Assembly (NCBI RefSeq): GCF_017377575.1
Contig: NZ_JAFREM010000028.1
Coordinates: 60,481-124,480 of the forward strand
Length of the DNA: 64,000 nucleotides
Reading direction: 5' to 3'
Source of the DNA: Candidatus Enterococcus moelleringii
GTDB taxonomy: Bacteria; Bacillota; Bacilli; Lactobacillales; Enterococcaceae
Part shown: positions 8,857-17,560 of the stretch, in pieces
Numbering within the stretch: the first letter of the stretch is position 1
Layout: each line of letters starts with the position of its first letter
Notes under the pieces: generated by a model
Database searches by the model: none
Told to the model about the DNA's origin: nothing
The model's input: only the letters and a program-made list of their open reading frames with translations
Made by a program: the position numbers and the translations under genes

Positions 8857-9087
8857 TTAAACATTTGGATTTGATTCTCTTACTTCAGCTGCGCGTGAAA
8901 TAAGCGGGAAAAAGCGTAAGCAATAGATAGCACAGATACCAACAATTACGTAAATAATTTTTGCAAAAGCTGTCGCTGGTCCGCCAGCAATCGCCGCTAC
9001 TAAATCATACTCGAACAAACCAACTAATAACCAGTTCAAGCCGCCGACAATTAGTAAACCAAGAGCGATATAGTCTAATGTTTTCAT
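8857..9087 (-). CDS. DUF378 family small membrane protein
   Basis: 76 residues with two membrane helices (about 5-27 and 40-60) joined by a short loop. The N-terminal pattern LDYIALGLLIVGGLNWLLVG is characteristic of the DUF378 family, whose function is unknown. Start ATG at 9087 (minus strand) lies behind AAAAAGGAGG. It is alone on the minus strand and divergent from the SAM hydrolase gene. Some relatives are stress-induced, but nothing here shows that. Confidence 0.85.
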   Translation of the reverse strand: MKTLDYIALGLLIVGGLNWLLVGLFEYDLVAAIAGGPATAFAKIIYVIVGICAIYCLRFFPLISRAAEVRESNPNV

Positions 9088-9390
9088 GGGTTTTTCCTCC
9101 TTTTTCTTAAGATATTTTATATGTTATAGCTTTTTTCGAGTGCTTACAAAGATATGGACTTGTCATTTCCCAGTATGAGGAAAGTCTAATTCCGAAATAA
9201 CAAATTGCGAAATAATTAGATGTGAATCGGTTTTTTTCAGCTGAATTCCAAGCAAAAAATGTCAAAAGGAGACTGATCCCACGAATTCACGAATATTTTA
9301 GCGAATTCTCACAAAAATCAGTTGCTTTTTCTGGCCTTAAATTATAAGATATTTCAGAAAGTTATGAAATATTGTTAATCGGAGGCTGTT
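9088..9390. promoter_or_regulatory. Divergent intergenic region
   Basis: 303 bases between divergent genes with no coding potential seen. Three ACGAAT/GCGAAT-like motifs cluster at about 9280-9307. ATATTTC (9349-9355) and GAAATAT (9366-9372) form a 7-bp inverted repeat just before the SAM hydrolase ribosome site, a possible operator. No SAM riboswitch core (S-box, SMK) was recognisable. Confidence 0.35.
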
Positions 9391-10254
9391 ATGGGAAATT
9401 ATTTAGTGTTGCAAACGGATTTTGGTTTAGGAGATGGTGCGGTCAGCGCAATGTATGGGGTCGCTCACATGGTGAGTTCAGATATTACTATCAGTGACTT
9501 AACCCATGATATTCCTCCATATGATATTTGGGTGGCTTCTTACCGCCTGTATCAAACGGTAAAATATTGGCCGCAAGGAACCGTGTTTGTATCAGTCGTC
9601 GATCCTGGTGTAGGAAGTACCCGCCGCAGTATCGTATGTAAAACAAGTTCTGGGCATTATATCATCACACCAGATAACGGATCATTGACGCACATTAAGC
9701 ATTACGAAGGTATCGAAGAAGTTCGAGCGATTGATGAAGTTAAAAGTCGTCTGCCGCATTCTGAAGAGAGCCATACCTTCCACGGTCGGGATATTTATGC
9801 CTACAATGGTGCACGTTTAGCCAGCGGCGAAATCACCTTTGAAGAATTAGGCAGTGTCGTTTCTAATGACAGTATTGCTGAATTGGAGATCGTTGAAGCG
9901 AAGCGTGAAGGTCATATCCTAAGCGGTAGTATCGATGTCTTGGATGTGCGTTTTGGTTCACTTTGGACAAACATTCCATTAGGCAATTTTAAAGATGAAG
10001 GTATTCAACATGGCGACATGCTGCAAGTATCGATTTTCCACCAAGGGAAAAAAGTTTATCAAAACATTATGCAATTTGCGAAATCATTTGCTGATGTAAA
10101 TGTAGGAGAACCATTGGTGTATATCAATTCACTGGTCAACATCGGAGTAGCGGTCAATCAGGATTCTTTCTCTGATTTATACCATATCGGTACGGGAACT
10201 GATTGGAAAATTGAATTGCGGAAGGCACCAAGAATTATTTTTGAGGGGGAATAA
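9391..10254 (+). CDS. SAM hydrolase (SAM hydroxide adenosyltransferase, DUF62 family)
   Basis: 287 residues of the chlorinase/fluorinase fold. Asp71 (VVDPGVG), Arg78 (STRR) and His131 (TFHGRD) occupy the positions of the Asp-Arg-His triad that activates water in the DUF62 hydrolases; the family splits SAM to adenosine and L-methionine. The halogenase-type loop is not evident. It lies 3 bases before an ECF substrate-binding component, so the enzyme probably works on a compound linked to that importer, for example to recycle adenosine or methionine; this link is inference. ATG at 9391 follows CGGAGGC. Confidence 0.85.
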   Translation: MGNYLVLQTDFGLGDGAVSAMYGVAHMVSSDITISDLTHDIPPYDIWVASYRLYQTVKYWPQGTVFVSVVDPGVGSTRRSIVCKTSSGHYIITPDNGSLTHIKHYEGIEEVRAIDEVKSRLPHSEESHTFHGRDIYAYNGARLASGEITFEELGSVVSNDSIAELEIVEAKREGHILSGSIDVLDVRFGSLWTNIPLGNFKDEGIQHGDMLQVSIFHQGKKVYQNIMQFAKSFADVNVGEPLVYINSLVNIGVAVNQDSFSDLYHIGTGTDWKIELRKAPRIIFEGE

Positions 10255-10257
10255 AGT

Positions 10258-10809
10258 ATGAAAAAAGAGTTTTCAGTTAAAACAATTGTAGCCATCGGGA
10301 TAGGTTCAGCGGTATTTGTTATTCTAGGACGTTTTGTGGTAATTCCGACGGGGATCCCTAACACTAACCTAGAAACAGCGTATCCTTTCTTAGCGTTGAT
10401 GTCAGTCATTTATGGACCGTTTGCAGGTGCATTAATCGGATTGATCGGCCATACCTTGAAGGATTTTACTACTTACGGCAGCGCGTGGTGGAGCTGGATC
10501 ATTTGTTCTGGCGTTATCGGGTTGATTTTCGGCTTCGTAGGACGTAAAATTGATTTGCAGCACGGAATTTTCGGTAAAAAAGAAATTATTTATTTCAACA
10601 TTTTCCAAGTTCTTTCTAACGCAGTGGTTTGGGGCTTATTGGCACCAACATTAGACGTTATTATTTACAGTGAACCTGCTAACAAAGTGTACACTCAAGG
10701 TATTGTATCTGTAGTGGTGAATGCTTTATCAGTAGGGATTATTGGTACATTATTAATGAAAGCTTACGCAGCGACACAAACCAAACAAGGAAGTCTGAAA
10801 AAGGACTAG
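10258..10809 (+). CDS. ECF transporter substrate-binding (S) component, UPF0397 type
   Basis: 183 residues with about five to six membrane helices and the AxxxA-type small-residue first helix that docks S-components on the T-component. The segments [19 protein letters not shown] and [13 protein letters not shown] are typical of the UPF0397 family. The bound vitamin or precursor is not experimentally obvious; the adjoining SAM hydrolase suggests a purine/methionine-related ligand, but that is inference. It starts 3 bases after the preceding stop and is followed by the ATPase and T-component genes, making a dedicated (group I) importer. Confidence 0.85.
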   Translation: MKKEFSVKTIVAIGIGSAVFVILGRFVVIPTGIPNTNLETAYPFLALMSVIYGPFAGALIGLIGHTLKDFTTYGSAWWSWIICSGVIGLIFGFVGRKIDLQHGIFGKKEIIYFNIFQVLSNAVVWGLLAPTLDVIIYSEPANKVYTQGIVSVVVNALSVGIIGTLLMKAYAATQTKQGSLKKD

Positions 10810-10817
10810 CTGTCGCT

Positions 10818-10844
10818 AGCCGGGTGCCTAGCACTCGGCTTTTC
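10818..10844 (+). terminator. Intra-operon terminator/attenuator
   Basis: AGCCGGGTGC (10818-10827) pairs with GCACTCGGCT (10831-10840) around a three-base loop with one G-T pair, then TTTT. It stands between the S-component and ATPase genes, so it probably lets only part of transcription through and lowers ATPase/T-component levels. Confidence 0.75.
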
Positions 10845-10872
10845 TGCGTTTTATTGCCCAAGGAGAAAAACT

Positions 10873-12579
10873 ATGACAAAACCGATGATTACATTTAAAG
10901 ATTTTACTTTTCAGTACCATAGTCAATCGGAACCAACCTTAAAACAGTTAAATGTCACCATCAATGAGGGCGAAAAAATCTTAGTGGTGGGTCCTTCCGG
11001 CAGTGGGAAGTCAACCTTTGCCCATTGTATTAATGGGCTGATTCCTAATCAGTATGAAGGGACAATTGAAGGAGAAGTGCTAGTTGACGGCAAAAATATT
11101 GCCGGCAGCTCGCTGTTTGACTTGTCCTTCAGCACAGGAACAGTTTTGCAGGATACCGATGGACAGTTTATTGGTTTGACGGTGGCAGAGGATATTGCCT
11201 TTGTACTGGAAAACGACACCGTTCCTCAAGCCGAGATGCAAGAGCAAGTAGCGCGTTGGTCTGAGGTTGTGGATATTGATGGCCATTTAGATAAACGTCC
11301 TCAGGATTTATCCGGTGGGCAAAAGCAGCGGGTATCAATGGCGGGAGTTTTGATCAATGAAGCGCCAGTTCTATTGTTTGATGAGCCTTTAGCGAATCTC
11401 GATCCTTCAGCTGGTAAAGAAGCGATTGCTTTAATCGATCGGCTGCACAGGGAATCCAAAACTACGATCGTGATTATTGAGCATCGTTTAGAGGATGTTT
11501 TGGATCAGCCGGTGGACCGTGTCATCGTCTTTAACGAAGGGGAAATCGTCGCAGATATGACCCCAGATGCCTTGCTACGTTCTTCAGTGCTGGCAGAAAA
11601 TGGGATTCGTGAGCCTTTGTATGTCACAGCGATGAAGTATGCGAAGGTTGATTTGGATAAAGTGGACAACTTAGCGAATCTGGCTACCTTGAATGGTTCA
11701 GAAATCAAAGAAAAAATGGTGACTTGGGAAGCTGAGCATTTCGATCTAGCTGCTTCTGTACAAGGTGAGCCATTATTGGAATTGTCTGACTTAACTTATC
11801 GTTACCGCAAACAAGATCCTTTGGTGATTGATCATTTATCAGCTACCATTCATAAAGGCGAACGCATCAGTATTGTCGGTAAAAACGGTGCCGGGAAATC
11901 CACCTTGTTTAAAGCAATTTGCGGTTTTATCTCACCGGACGGACAAATGCTGTGGAATGGTCAAGATATCACCAAGGAATCCATCAAGGAACGGGCCGAC
12001 AAGATTGGCTACGTAATGCAAAATCCGAATCAGATGATTTCGAAAAAAATGATCTTTGACGAAGTTGCATTGGGCTTAGTGTTGCGGGGCGTTTCTGAAA
12101 CAGCGATTAAAGAACGCGTGGAACACGCCTTAAAAGTTTGCGGTTTGTATCCTTTTAGAAATTGGCCAATCGCAGCTTTGAGTTATGGTCAGAAAAAGCG
12201 TGTGACCATCGCAGCGATTTTAGTTCTGGAACCAGAAATGATTATTTTAGACGAACCAACAGCGGGGCAAGATTTCCGCAATTATACGGAAATGATGAGC
12301 TTTGTGGAAGAGTTGAACAAGTTAGGAAAAACCGTGGTGATGATTACTCACGACATGCATTTGATGCTGGAATATACGGATCGAGCTTTGGTCATCGGCA
12401 AGGGCAAGGTATTAATGGATACTTCGCCAATCGATGTACTGACCTCTCGTGAGCTGGTTGAGCAGTCTTCGTTGAAGGAAACCAGTTTGTTCACCTTTGC
12501 CGAAAAAATCGGCTTGGATGATCCGATTGCTTTTACACGTAAATTTATCCACTATGATCGGGAGGTGCGTCAAGGATGA
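10873..12579 (+). CDS. ECF transporter double ATPase with DUF3744 linker
   Basis: 568 residues: two ABC ATPase domains in one chain. The first has Walker A GPSGSGKST (about 39-47), signature LSGGQKQR and Walker B VLLFDEP; the second has GKNGAGKST (about 336-344), signature LSYGQKKR and MIILDEP. The middle section corresponds to the DUF3744 region found in these fused ECF ATPases. It replaces the separate EcfA1/EcfA2 pair and powers uptake through the neighbouring S and T components. The stop overlaps the T-component start by four bases. Confidence 0.92.
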   Translation: MTKPMITFKDFTFQYHSQSEPTLKQLNVTINEGEKILVVGPSGSGKSTFAHCINGLIPNQYEGTIEGEVLVDGKNIAGSSLFDLSFSTGTVLQDTDGQFIGLTVAEDIAFVLENDTVPQAEMQEQVARWSEVVDIDGHLDKRPQDLSGGQKQRVSMAGVLINEAPVLLFDEPLANLDPSAGKEAIALIDRLHRESKTTIVIIEHRLEDVLDQPVDRVIVFNEGEIVADMTPDALLRSSVLAENGIREPLYVTAMKYAKVDLDKVDNLANLATLNGSEIKEKMVTWEAEHFDLAASVQGEPLLELSDLTYRYRKQDPLVIDHLSATIHKGERISIVGKNGAGKSTLFKAICGFISPDGQMLWNGQDITKESIKERADKIGYVMQNPNQMISKKMIFDEVALGLVLRGVSETAIKERVEHALKVCGLYPFRNWPIAALSYGQKKRVTIAAILVLEPEMIILDEPTAGQDFRNYTEMMSFVEELNKLGKTVVMITHDMHLMLEYTDRALVIGKGKVLMDTSPIDVLTSRELVEQSSLKETSLFTFAEKIGLDDPIAFTRKFIHYDREVRQG

Positions 12580-13406
12580 ACGAACATCAAACCTTAGGAT
12601 ATCATCCCGACAATACGATGATCCATCGCTTAAACGCGACGGCTAAATTGATCTTCTTGCTGCTGGTATCAGTGGCTTGTATGACGACTTACGATACCCG
12701 TTACCTGTTAGTGATCAGTATCTTTTCGCTGTTTCTGTTTAAGCTGGCTAATATTAAGTGGCATCAAATTTCCTTTGTCATGAAGTTCATTTTCTTCTTT
12801 TCGGTGTTAAACTTATTGGCTGTTTACGTTTTTGAACCGGAATATGGCGTTCATTTATACGGCAGCCGTCATGTCATTTTAGAAGGTGTGGGTCGTTTTA
12901 CGTTGACTCAGGAGCAGCTATTCTATCTGTTCAATCTAGTCTTGAAATATTTTTGTACGATTCCATTGGCGCTGGTCTTTTTACTGACCACCAATCCTAG
13001 TTCCTTTGCGGCCAGCTTAAATAAAATCGGCTTAAGCTACAAGATCAGCTATGCTGTTTCATTAGCTTTGCGGTATATTCCTGACATCCAAGAGGATTTC
13101 TTTAGTATCTCGCAAGCTCAGCAAGCTCGGGGCTTTGAAATGTCGAAAAAAGGCAAATTGACCCAACGTTTGAAAGGAACCGCGCAAATTGTTCTGCCGC
13201 TGATTTTCTCCAGCTTGGATCGGATCGAAACGATTAGTACCGCGATGGAATTACGGCGTTTTGGTCAAAAGAAAAAGCGGACTTGGTATGTGGATCAGCC
13301 CTTCCTTGGAAAAGATTATGCCTTAATGTTAAGTAGTGTAGTATTGTTTGCAGTAAGTTTGCTGCTGTTTAGAGTAAACGGCGGACGATTTTATAATCCG
13401 TTTTAA
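12576..13406 (+). CDS. ECF transporter transmembrane (T) component
   Basis: 276 residues with four to six hydrophobic helices and the cytoplasmic coupling motif with Ala-Arg-Gly (QAQQARGFEMSKKG, about residues 182-195) by which T-components grip the ATPases; a second Arg-containing motif, AMELRRFG, follows. The ATGA overlap with the ATPase gene shows translational coupling. Together with the upstream S component and fused ATPase it completes the importer. A terminator follows after the stop. Confidence 0.92.
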   Translation: MNEHQTLGYHPDNTMIHRLNATAKLIFLLLVSVACMTTYDTRYLLVISIFSLFLFKLANIKWHQISFVMKFIFFFSVLNLLAVYVFEPEYGVHLYGSRHVILEGVGRFTLTQEQLFYLFNLVLKYFCTIPLALVFLLTTNPSSFAASLNKIGLSYKISYAVSLALRYIPDIQEDFFSISQAQQARGFEMSKKGKLTQRLKGTAQIVLPLIFSSLDRIETISTAMELRRFGQKKKRTWYVDQPFLGKDYALMLSSVVLFAVSLLLFRVNGGRFYNPF

Positions 13407-13410
13407 CAGA

Positions 13411-13445
13411 AATCTAGTTGGACTGAGGTCTAGCTAGATTTTTTT
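13411..13445 (+). terminator. Intrinsic terminator
   Basis: AATCTAG (13411-13417) pairs with CTAGATT (13434-13440), followed by TTTTT. Ends the SAM hydrolase/ECF operon. Confidence 0.75.
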
Positions 13446-13477
13446 GTTATGAAAGATGAATCGAATCGGCTTTTGTG

Positions 13478-13488
13478 TTACAATGTAA
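13478..13488 (+). promoter_or_regulatory. Promoter/operator of the relBE-type pair
   Basis: TTACAATGTAA is a perfect palindrome that overlaps the likely -10 box (TACAAT) about 30 bases before the antitoxin gene. Such toxin-antitoxin operons are usually repressed by the antitoxin binding a palindrome in the promoter. Confidence 0.45.
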
Positions 13489-13509
13489 TACAGATAGGAG
13501 ATGAAAATA

Positions 13510-13737
13510 ATGGCTACTATTTCCGTACGGGTAAGTGATTCAGAAAAAGAATGGCTTCAATATATGGCTGATTTTTATGGGGTGACACTCTCCGAATTAA
13601 TAAAGAAATATTCAATGGAACAATTGGAAGATGAGTACGATCGTCAAACAGCAGAGGTTGCTCATAAATTATGGGTTGAGTCAGGAAAACAAACAGTCTC
13701 AATGCAAGAAGTATTGGCTGAATTTGGTGGATTATAA
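13510..13737 (+). CDS. RelB/DinJ-type antitoxin
   Basis: 75 residues. The N-terminal part (TISVRVSDSEKEWLQYMADFYG) is a ribbon-helix-helix DNA-binding motif; the C-terminal half is acidic and would wrap the toxin. The ATG at 13510 is preferred because ATAGGAG ends 9 bases before it, whereas the upstream ATG at 13501 abuts that ribosome site. Its TAA shares the A with the toxin ATG, so the two are translationally coupled. It neutralises the RelE-like toxin and represses the operon. Confidence 0.85.
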   Translation: MATISVRVSDSEKEWLQYMADFYGVTLSELIKKYSMEQLEDEYDRQTAEVAHKLWVESGKQTVSMQEVLAEFGGL

Positions 13738-14003
13738 TGAGCTATACGCTGGAGTTTTCTCCCCAAGCAGTGAAACAGTTAAGAAAGCTCGATAAACATC
13801 AGGCGGCTTTGCTTACTAGATGGCTTTATCAAACCATTGACGGGGTGGATAATCCCAGAAAGTTTGGTAAGGCTCTGACTGGTAATAAATCTGGTCAATG
13901 GCGCTATCGCATCGGAAACTATCGGGTAATCGTGGAAATTGAAGATGATCGAATGGTTGTAACAGCCATCCAGATTGGGCACAGAAAGAATATTTATTTG
14001 TAA
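13737..14003 (+). CDS. RelE/ParE-superfamily toxin
   Basis: 88 residues with the compact RelE fold. LEFSPQAVKQLRKLDKH is the usual N-terminal strand-helix, and RYRIGNYRVIVEIED with a C-terminal IGHRKNIY carries the basic and aromatic residues used by ribosome-dependent mRNA interferases. It overlaps the antitoxin stop by one base. Probable activity is cleavage of mRNA in the ribosomal A site, held in check by the antitoxin. A gyrase-directed ParE activity cannot be excluded, but the IGHRKxIY tail favours RelE. Confidence 0.87.
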   Translation: MSYTLEFSPQAVKQLRKLDKHQAALLTRWLYQTIDGVDNPRKFGKALTGNKSGQWRYRIGNYRVIVEIEDDRMVVTAIQIGHRKNIYL

Positions 14004-14039
14004 ACCTCCTTTGACTATTGAGTTCAAAGCAGGTTTTTG
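14003..14039 (+). terminator. Intrinsic terminator
   Basis: AACCTCCTTTGA (14003-14014) pairs with TCAAAGCAGGTT (14024-14035) with one mismatch, then T residues. Ends the toxin-antitoxin transcript. Confidence 0.75.
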
Positions 14040-14101
14040 TTGACCATTATCAAAGGCAGATACTCGGGAAATATGGCATGTTAGTAGGATTGAATGCAGT
14101 G

Positions 14102-14145
14102 AAAAACCGATGAAGACGTTTATTCAGCGTCTTCATCGGTTTTTA
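14102..14145. terminator. Bidirectional terminator
   Basis: AAAAACCGATGAAGACG pairs perfectly with CGTCTTCATCGGTTTTT; T runs exist on both strands. The stop codon of the minus-strand thioesterase gene lies in the loop, so it mainly ends that operon. Confidence 0.85.
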
Positions 14146-14566
14146 GTGTGTAGTAGGACATGAACAATTCATGCAATTCGGGATGCTGGCGTTTGAGATG
14201 GATCAAGCGACTAGTTTCACTGGACATAAAGCAGTGATCGCTGGTTCCGATCGTAGCGACAGCACCGGTCGCTTGGTTAATAATCTGGTATTCAAAGTTC
14301 AAGCGAGTACCAGTGTATTTGCTGATGGTGGGATGGATAATGATTTCGTCGCCAAAGCGCACCATTTCTTTGTAGGTACTGCTGACCGCCAAGACCGGAA
14401 CCATGACGCCGATTTCTTCGATTTTTTCAAAGGGATAATCTAAAAACTCAAGTAAATCGACGCGGGCTTCTTCAAACCAGCGAATATAATTCGAATGATG
14501 GATGATACCCATTTTGTCGGTTTCATAGTAAAAAGGTTTTCGTTGGTAGCCGGGATAACGTTTCAT
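14120..14566 (-). CDS. Acyl-CoA thioesterase (4-hydroxybenzoyl-CoA thioesterase/YbgC type)
   Basis: 148 residues of the hot-dog fold. The motif YETDKMGIIHHSNYIRWFEEAR contains the Asp (YxTDxxGxxHHxNY) that serves as catalytic base in the YbgC/4HBT family. It hydrolyses short acyl-CoA thioesters in the cytosol; the physiological substrate is not known. Start ATG at 14566 overlaps the upstream nnrD-like stop (ATGA), so the pair is translationally coupled. The gene ends inside the bidirectional terminator stem-loop. Confidence 0.9.
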   Translation of the reverse strand: MKRYPGYQRKPFYYETDKMGIIHHSNYIRWFEEARVDLLEFLDYPFEKIEEIGVMVPVLAVSSTYKEMVRFGDEIIIHPTISKYTGTRLNFEYQIINQATGAVATIGTSDHCFMSSETSRLIHLKRQHPELHELFMSYYTLKTDEDAE

Positions 14567-15408
14567 GATTCTTTCCTTTCATTAGTGGCATATTTTTTCA
14601 TATAACGGGAGATTTCGTGGCTGATGGAGGTTGGTAAAACGACATAGTGTTCAGCAGCGAGATCATCCCCGATCTTGCTGTGGAGATAGACTGCGGCGCC
14701 GATCGTCTCGCTGCTGCCGCCGAATTGTGCAATAAAACCCGCAACCATCCCAGCTAAAGTGTCTCCCATACCGCCAGTTGCCATGGCTGCATCGCCTACT
14801 GTATTGTGCCAGATTTGTTCGCCATCGTAAATTTCGGTACGGTGGCTTTTTAACACAATGGTCGCTCCCAGCTCTTTTTGTTTTTCCAGATTGTTTTCAG
14901 GTGTCTGATCCGCTATCTCCAGTCCGCTTAGTCGCTGCCACTCCATTTGGTGGGGGGTGAAGACGACTTTCTCCGGATATTTTAAAGTCAACTGATGACT
15001 GGCAAATAGGGTAATTGCGGAGCCGTCAATAATGAACCATTGATTTTCCTGCTGAGCCTTTAAGAGCTGCTTTAAAATGGATAAGACGGTAACGCTTAGT
15101 CCTAAGCCTGGGCCGATCAATATGACATTGGCGCTTTTTACTAAGTCCGCTACCAATTCCGTATCAGAAAAATCAGCCACCATTGCTTCTGGCAAACGAG
15201 CATGCAGGGGCGCATGATTTTTTTCAGCAGTAATCACCGTAGTTAAACCAGCACCGCTGTTAATGCAAGCTTCGGCACTCATCATAATTGCTCCGCCGTA
15301 TTGTTTATTGCCGCCAAATAAAATCGCACGTCCGAATGTTCCTTTGTGAGAATTGTCAGGACGGATCGTAATTACGTTTGTTAAAATATCTTCGGTTAAA
15401 TGGTTCAT
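14563..15408 (-). CDS. nnrD: ADP-dependent NAD(P)H-hydrate dehydratase
   Basis: 281 residues of the ribokinase-like YjeF C-terminal family, as a stand-alone protein without the epimerase domain. Visible motifs are GRAILFGGNKQYGGA near the start, GPGLG in the middle and GGMGDTLAGMVAGF near the end, which forms the nucleotide site. It repairs damaged (hydrated) NADH and NADPH using ADP. The start at 15408 is chosen because AAGAAGGTGATC precedes it; a longer frame reaches 15528 but lacks a ribosome site. Confidence 0.9.
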   Translation of the reverse strand: MNHLTEDILTNVITIRPDNSHKGTFGRAILFGGNKQYGGAIMMSAEACINSGAGLTTVITAEKNHAPLHARLPEAMVADFSDTELVADLVKSANVILIGPGLGLSVTVLSILKQLLKAQQENQWFIIDGSAITLFASHQLTLKYPEKVVFTPHQMEWQRLSGLEIADQTPENNLEKQKELGATIVLKSHRTEIYDGEQIWHNTVGDAAMATGGMGDTLAGMVAGFIAQFGGSSETIGAAVYLHSKIGDDLAAEHYVVLPTSISHEISRYMKKYATNERKES

Positions 15409-15543
15409 GCGGATCACCTTCTTTGGGTTTTCTTCTATTATAAGGCAATGAAAGCCATCTGTCTTAAATAGTCGATTCATTTTGTTTTCAATTTTGAAGC
15501 AGAGTGCTATCATAAAAAGTATAAACAAGGAGGATGAATGCCC

Positions 15544-16956
15544 ATGACCATCGATTGGAAAAAAGAAGTCGAAGCACGAAAAGACGACTTGTTAACAGAT
15601 TTAAATGACTTATTAAAAATTAACAGTGAACGGGACGACAGCAAGGCAACCAAAGAAGCTCCTTTTGGACCAGGCCCCAAGGAAGCCTTGGAAAAAATGT
15701 TGGACATCGCTGAACGCGACGGATTTGCCACCAAAAATGTCGACAACTATGCTGGACACATTGATTTTGGTGAAGGCGACGAAACACTAGGTATTTTCGG
15801 TCACTTAGACGTGGTTCCTGCCGGAGAAGGTTGGGATACTGATCCTTATGAACCAGTTGTGAAAGACGGAAAATTGTATGCTCGAGGCTCTAGTGATGAT
15901 AAAGGCCCGACTGTTGCAGCTTATTATGCAATGAAAATGATTAAAGAATTAGATTTGCCAGTTTCTAAAAAGATTCGCTTCGTTATCGGAACCGATGAAG
16001 AAAGCGGCTGGGCAGACATGGATTACTACTTTGAACATGAAGAAAAACCGGATTTTGGTTTCTCACCAGATGCTGAATTCCCTATGATTAATGGTGAAAA
16101 AGGAAATGTTACCTTCATTCCTCATTTTGGTGGAACCAATGGTGTGGATTACGTGTTAAGCAGCTTCAAAGCTGGCTTGCGTGCCAATATGGTACCCGGC
16201 AATGCCCAAGCAGCTGTCCAAACACCCGATGAAGTAGCAGCTCAAACGTTGGCTAATGACTTTGCTGATTATGTAGAAAATAATCCGGTCAGCGGAACAT
16301 CCGAAGTGAACGGCAACGAAGTGACGTTGGATCTTGTGGGTAAAGCAGCTCATGGTGCCAGCCCACAATCAGGAACCAACGCGGGTACTTTCTTAGCGGT
16401 GTTCTTGAACAACTATGAATTCGACGGGGCAGCCAGAGCCTTTATCGATTATACTGCCAGCTATATTCATGAAGACGTTTATGGTAAAAAACTTGGTGTG
16501 GCTTACGAAGATGAAGTCATGGGCGAATTAACTATGAATGCTGGAGTATTCCAATTTGAAAACGGCCAGGACGAAGGCAACCAAATTGTCTTGAACTTCC
16601 GTTATCCAAAAGGAACCTCTGCCGAAGAGATTGAAAAAGCCTTAACTGAACTTTTTGCTGACAATGCCAAAGTTGTTTTAGATGGCCATCACATGCTTCC
16701 GCATTATGTGCCAATGGATGATGAGTTGGTGTCAACTTTGATGGATGTATTTGAAGAACATACCGGCCTTAAAGGTGAAGAAAAAGTCATCGGCGGCGGA
16801 ACATTCGGACGCTTATTGGAACGCGGTGTCGCTTATGGGGCACAATTCCCAGGTTATACCGACACGATGCACCAAGCCAACGAATACATGCCAGTTGAAG
16901 ATATTCTTCGGGCAACGGCGATTTACGCGGATGCTATTTATCGCTTAGCAAAATAA
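15544..16956 (+). CDS. pepV: Dipeptidase PepV (M20 family)
   Basis: About 470 residues. Metal-binding motifs of the M20/PepV family are visible: GHLDVVPAG (His ligand and Asp), SSDDKGPTVA (bridging Asp), GTDEESG (catalytic Glu and ligand Glu) and a final His in YTDTMHQANE. It cleaves a broad range of dipeptides in the cytosol. AAGGAGG at 15527-15533 fits the ATG at 15544 better than the in-frame ATG at 15538. A strong terminator follows the stop. It is divergent from nnrD. Confidence 0.92.
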   Translation: MTIDWKKEVEARKDDLLTDLNDLLKINSERDDSKATKEAPFGPGPKEALEKMLDIAERDGFATKNVDNYAGHIDFGEGDETLGIFGHLDVVPAGEGWDTDPYEPVVKDGKLYARGSSDDKGPTVAAYYAMKMIKELDLPVSKKIRFVIGTDEESGWADMDYYFEHEEKPDFGFSPDAEFPMINGEKGNVTFIPHFGGTNGVDYVLSSFKAGLRANMVPGNAQAAVQTPDEVAAQTLANDFADYVENNPVSGTSEVNGNEVTLDLVGKAAHGASPQSGTNAGTFLAVFLNNYEFDGAARAFIDYTASYIHEDVYGKKLGVAYEDEVMGELTMNAGVFQFENGQDEGNQIVLNFRYPKGTSAEEIEKALTELFADNAKVVLDGHHMLPHYVPMDDELVSTLMDVFEEHTGLKGEEKVIGGGTFGRLLERGVAYGAQFPGYTDTMHQANEYMPVEDILRATAIYADAIYRLAK

Positions 16957-16960
16957 ACAA

Positions 16961-17002
16961 AAAAAGGCCACGAAAATCAAAAAGATTTTCGTGGCCTTTT
17001 TT
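16961..17002. terminator. Intrinsic terminator, usable in both directions
   Basis: AAAAAGGCCACGAAAATC (16961-16978) pairs perfectly with 16984-17001 around a 5-base loop, with T runs on both strands. Lies between the convergent pepV and the minus-strand small protein gene. Confidence 0.9.
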
Positions 17003-17081
17003 AGATAATGCAAGTTTTTCCAAATGTTAACGTTGTCCGGCTTCTCAAAGCTGAACGAGTTTGCGAAGCCTGCAGCATTAC

Positions 17082-17414
17082 TTACAAAGCAAGACGATCA
17101 ATTGTTAGAACTGCACCGGTTTTCACGTCAGCCAAGAATTCATAGGCAACCAGCTTGCCGTCTTCTAAACGGGTAATCCCGCCTTCGACGCCATTCATGC
17201 GAACGGCAAATTTTCTTAATGGTTTTGTTTCAAAAGAAATCCAAGAGCCTTCAATCGGGCCTTCCTCTAAGAAAGCTTTTTTGATCTGGTTTAGAATTTC
17301 ATCTGGTGATAAATTTTGGTTTTTCTGATACCAATAACTGCCAGCGATACCGCCAACTAATCCAACAGCTGAACCAATCGCTAAACCTCGCGAAAAATCT
17401 GATAGCTTGCCCAT
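17082..17414 (-). CDS. Small membrane-anchored protein, PepSY-like
   Basis: 110 residues. A glycine-rich hydrophobic segment (about 12-28, GLAIGSAVGLVGGIAGSYW) anchors the N-terminus, followed by a compact alpha/beta domain with KPLRKFAVRMNGVEGGITR and YEFLADVKTGAVL that resembles a PepSY fold. ATG at 17414 follows AAGGAGG; a longer frame to 17438 runs through that ribosome site. Monocistronic, divergent from the thioredoxin gene. Function unknown; an extracellular binding or protease-modulating role is only a guess from the fold. Confidence 0.65.
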   Translation of the reverse strand: MGKLSDFSRGLAIGSAVGLVGGIAGSYWYQKNQNLSPDEILNQIKKAFLEEGPIEGSWISFETKPLRKFAVRMNGVEGGITRLEDGKLVAYEFLADVKTGAVLTIDRLAL

Positions 17415-17560
17415 ATGCGTAACCTCCTTGACATACATTTCCAGTCAATTTTAACATAGATTCCAGCAAAAGGTCTTGCTATTTGATAAAAATACTTTCT
17501 TTCGCAAAACAAATGGAAACGTGTATAATTAAGGTAACAATAGAAAAGGTCGTGACGCAA

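Noticed and set aside
9088..9390. SAM riboswitch before the SAM hydrolase
   Set aside because: Neither an S-box nor an SMK-box core was recognisable, and no terminator/antiterminator pair is present.
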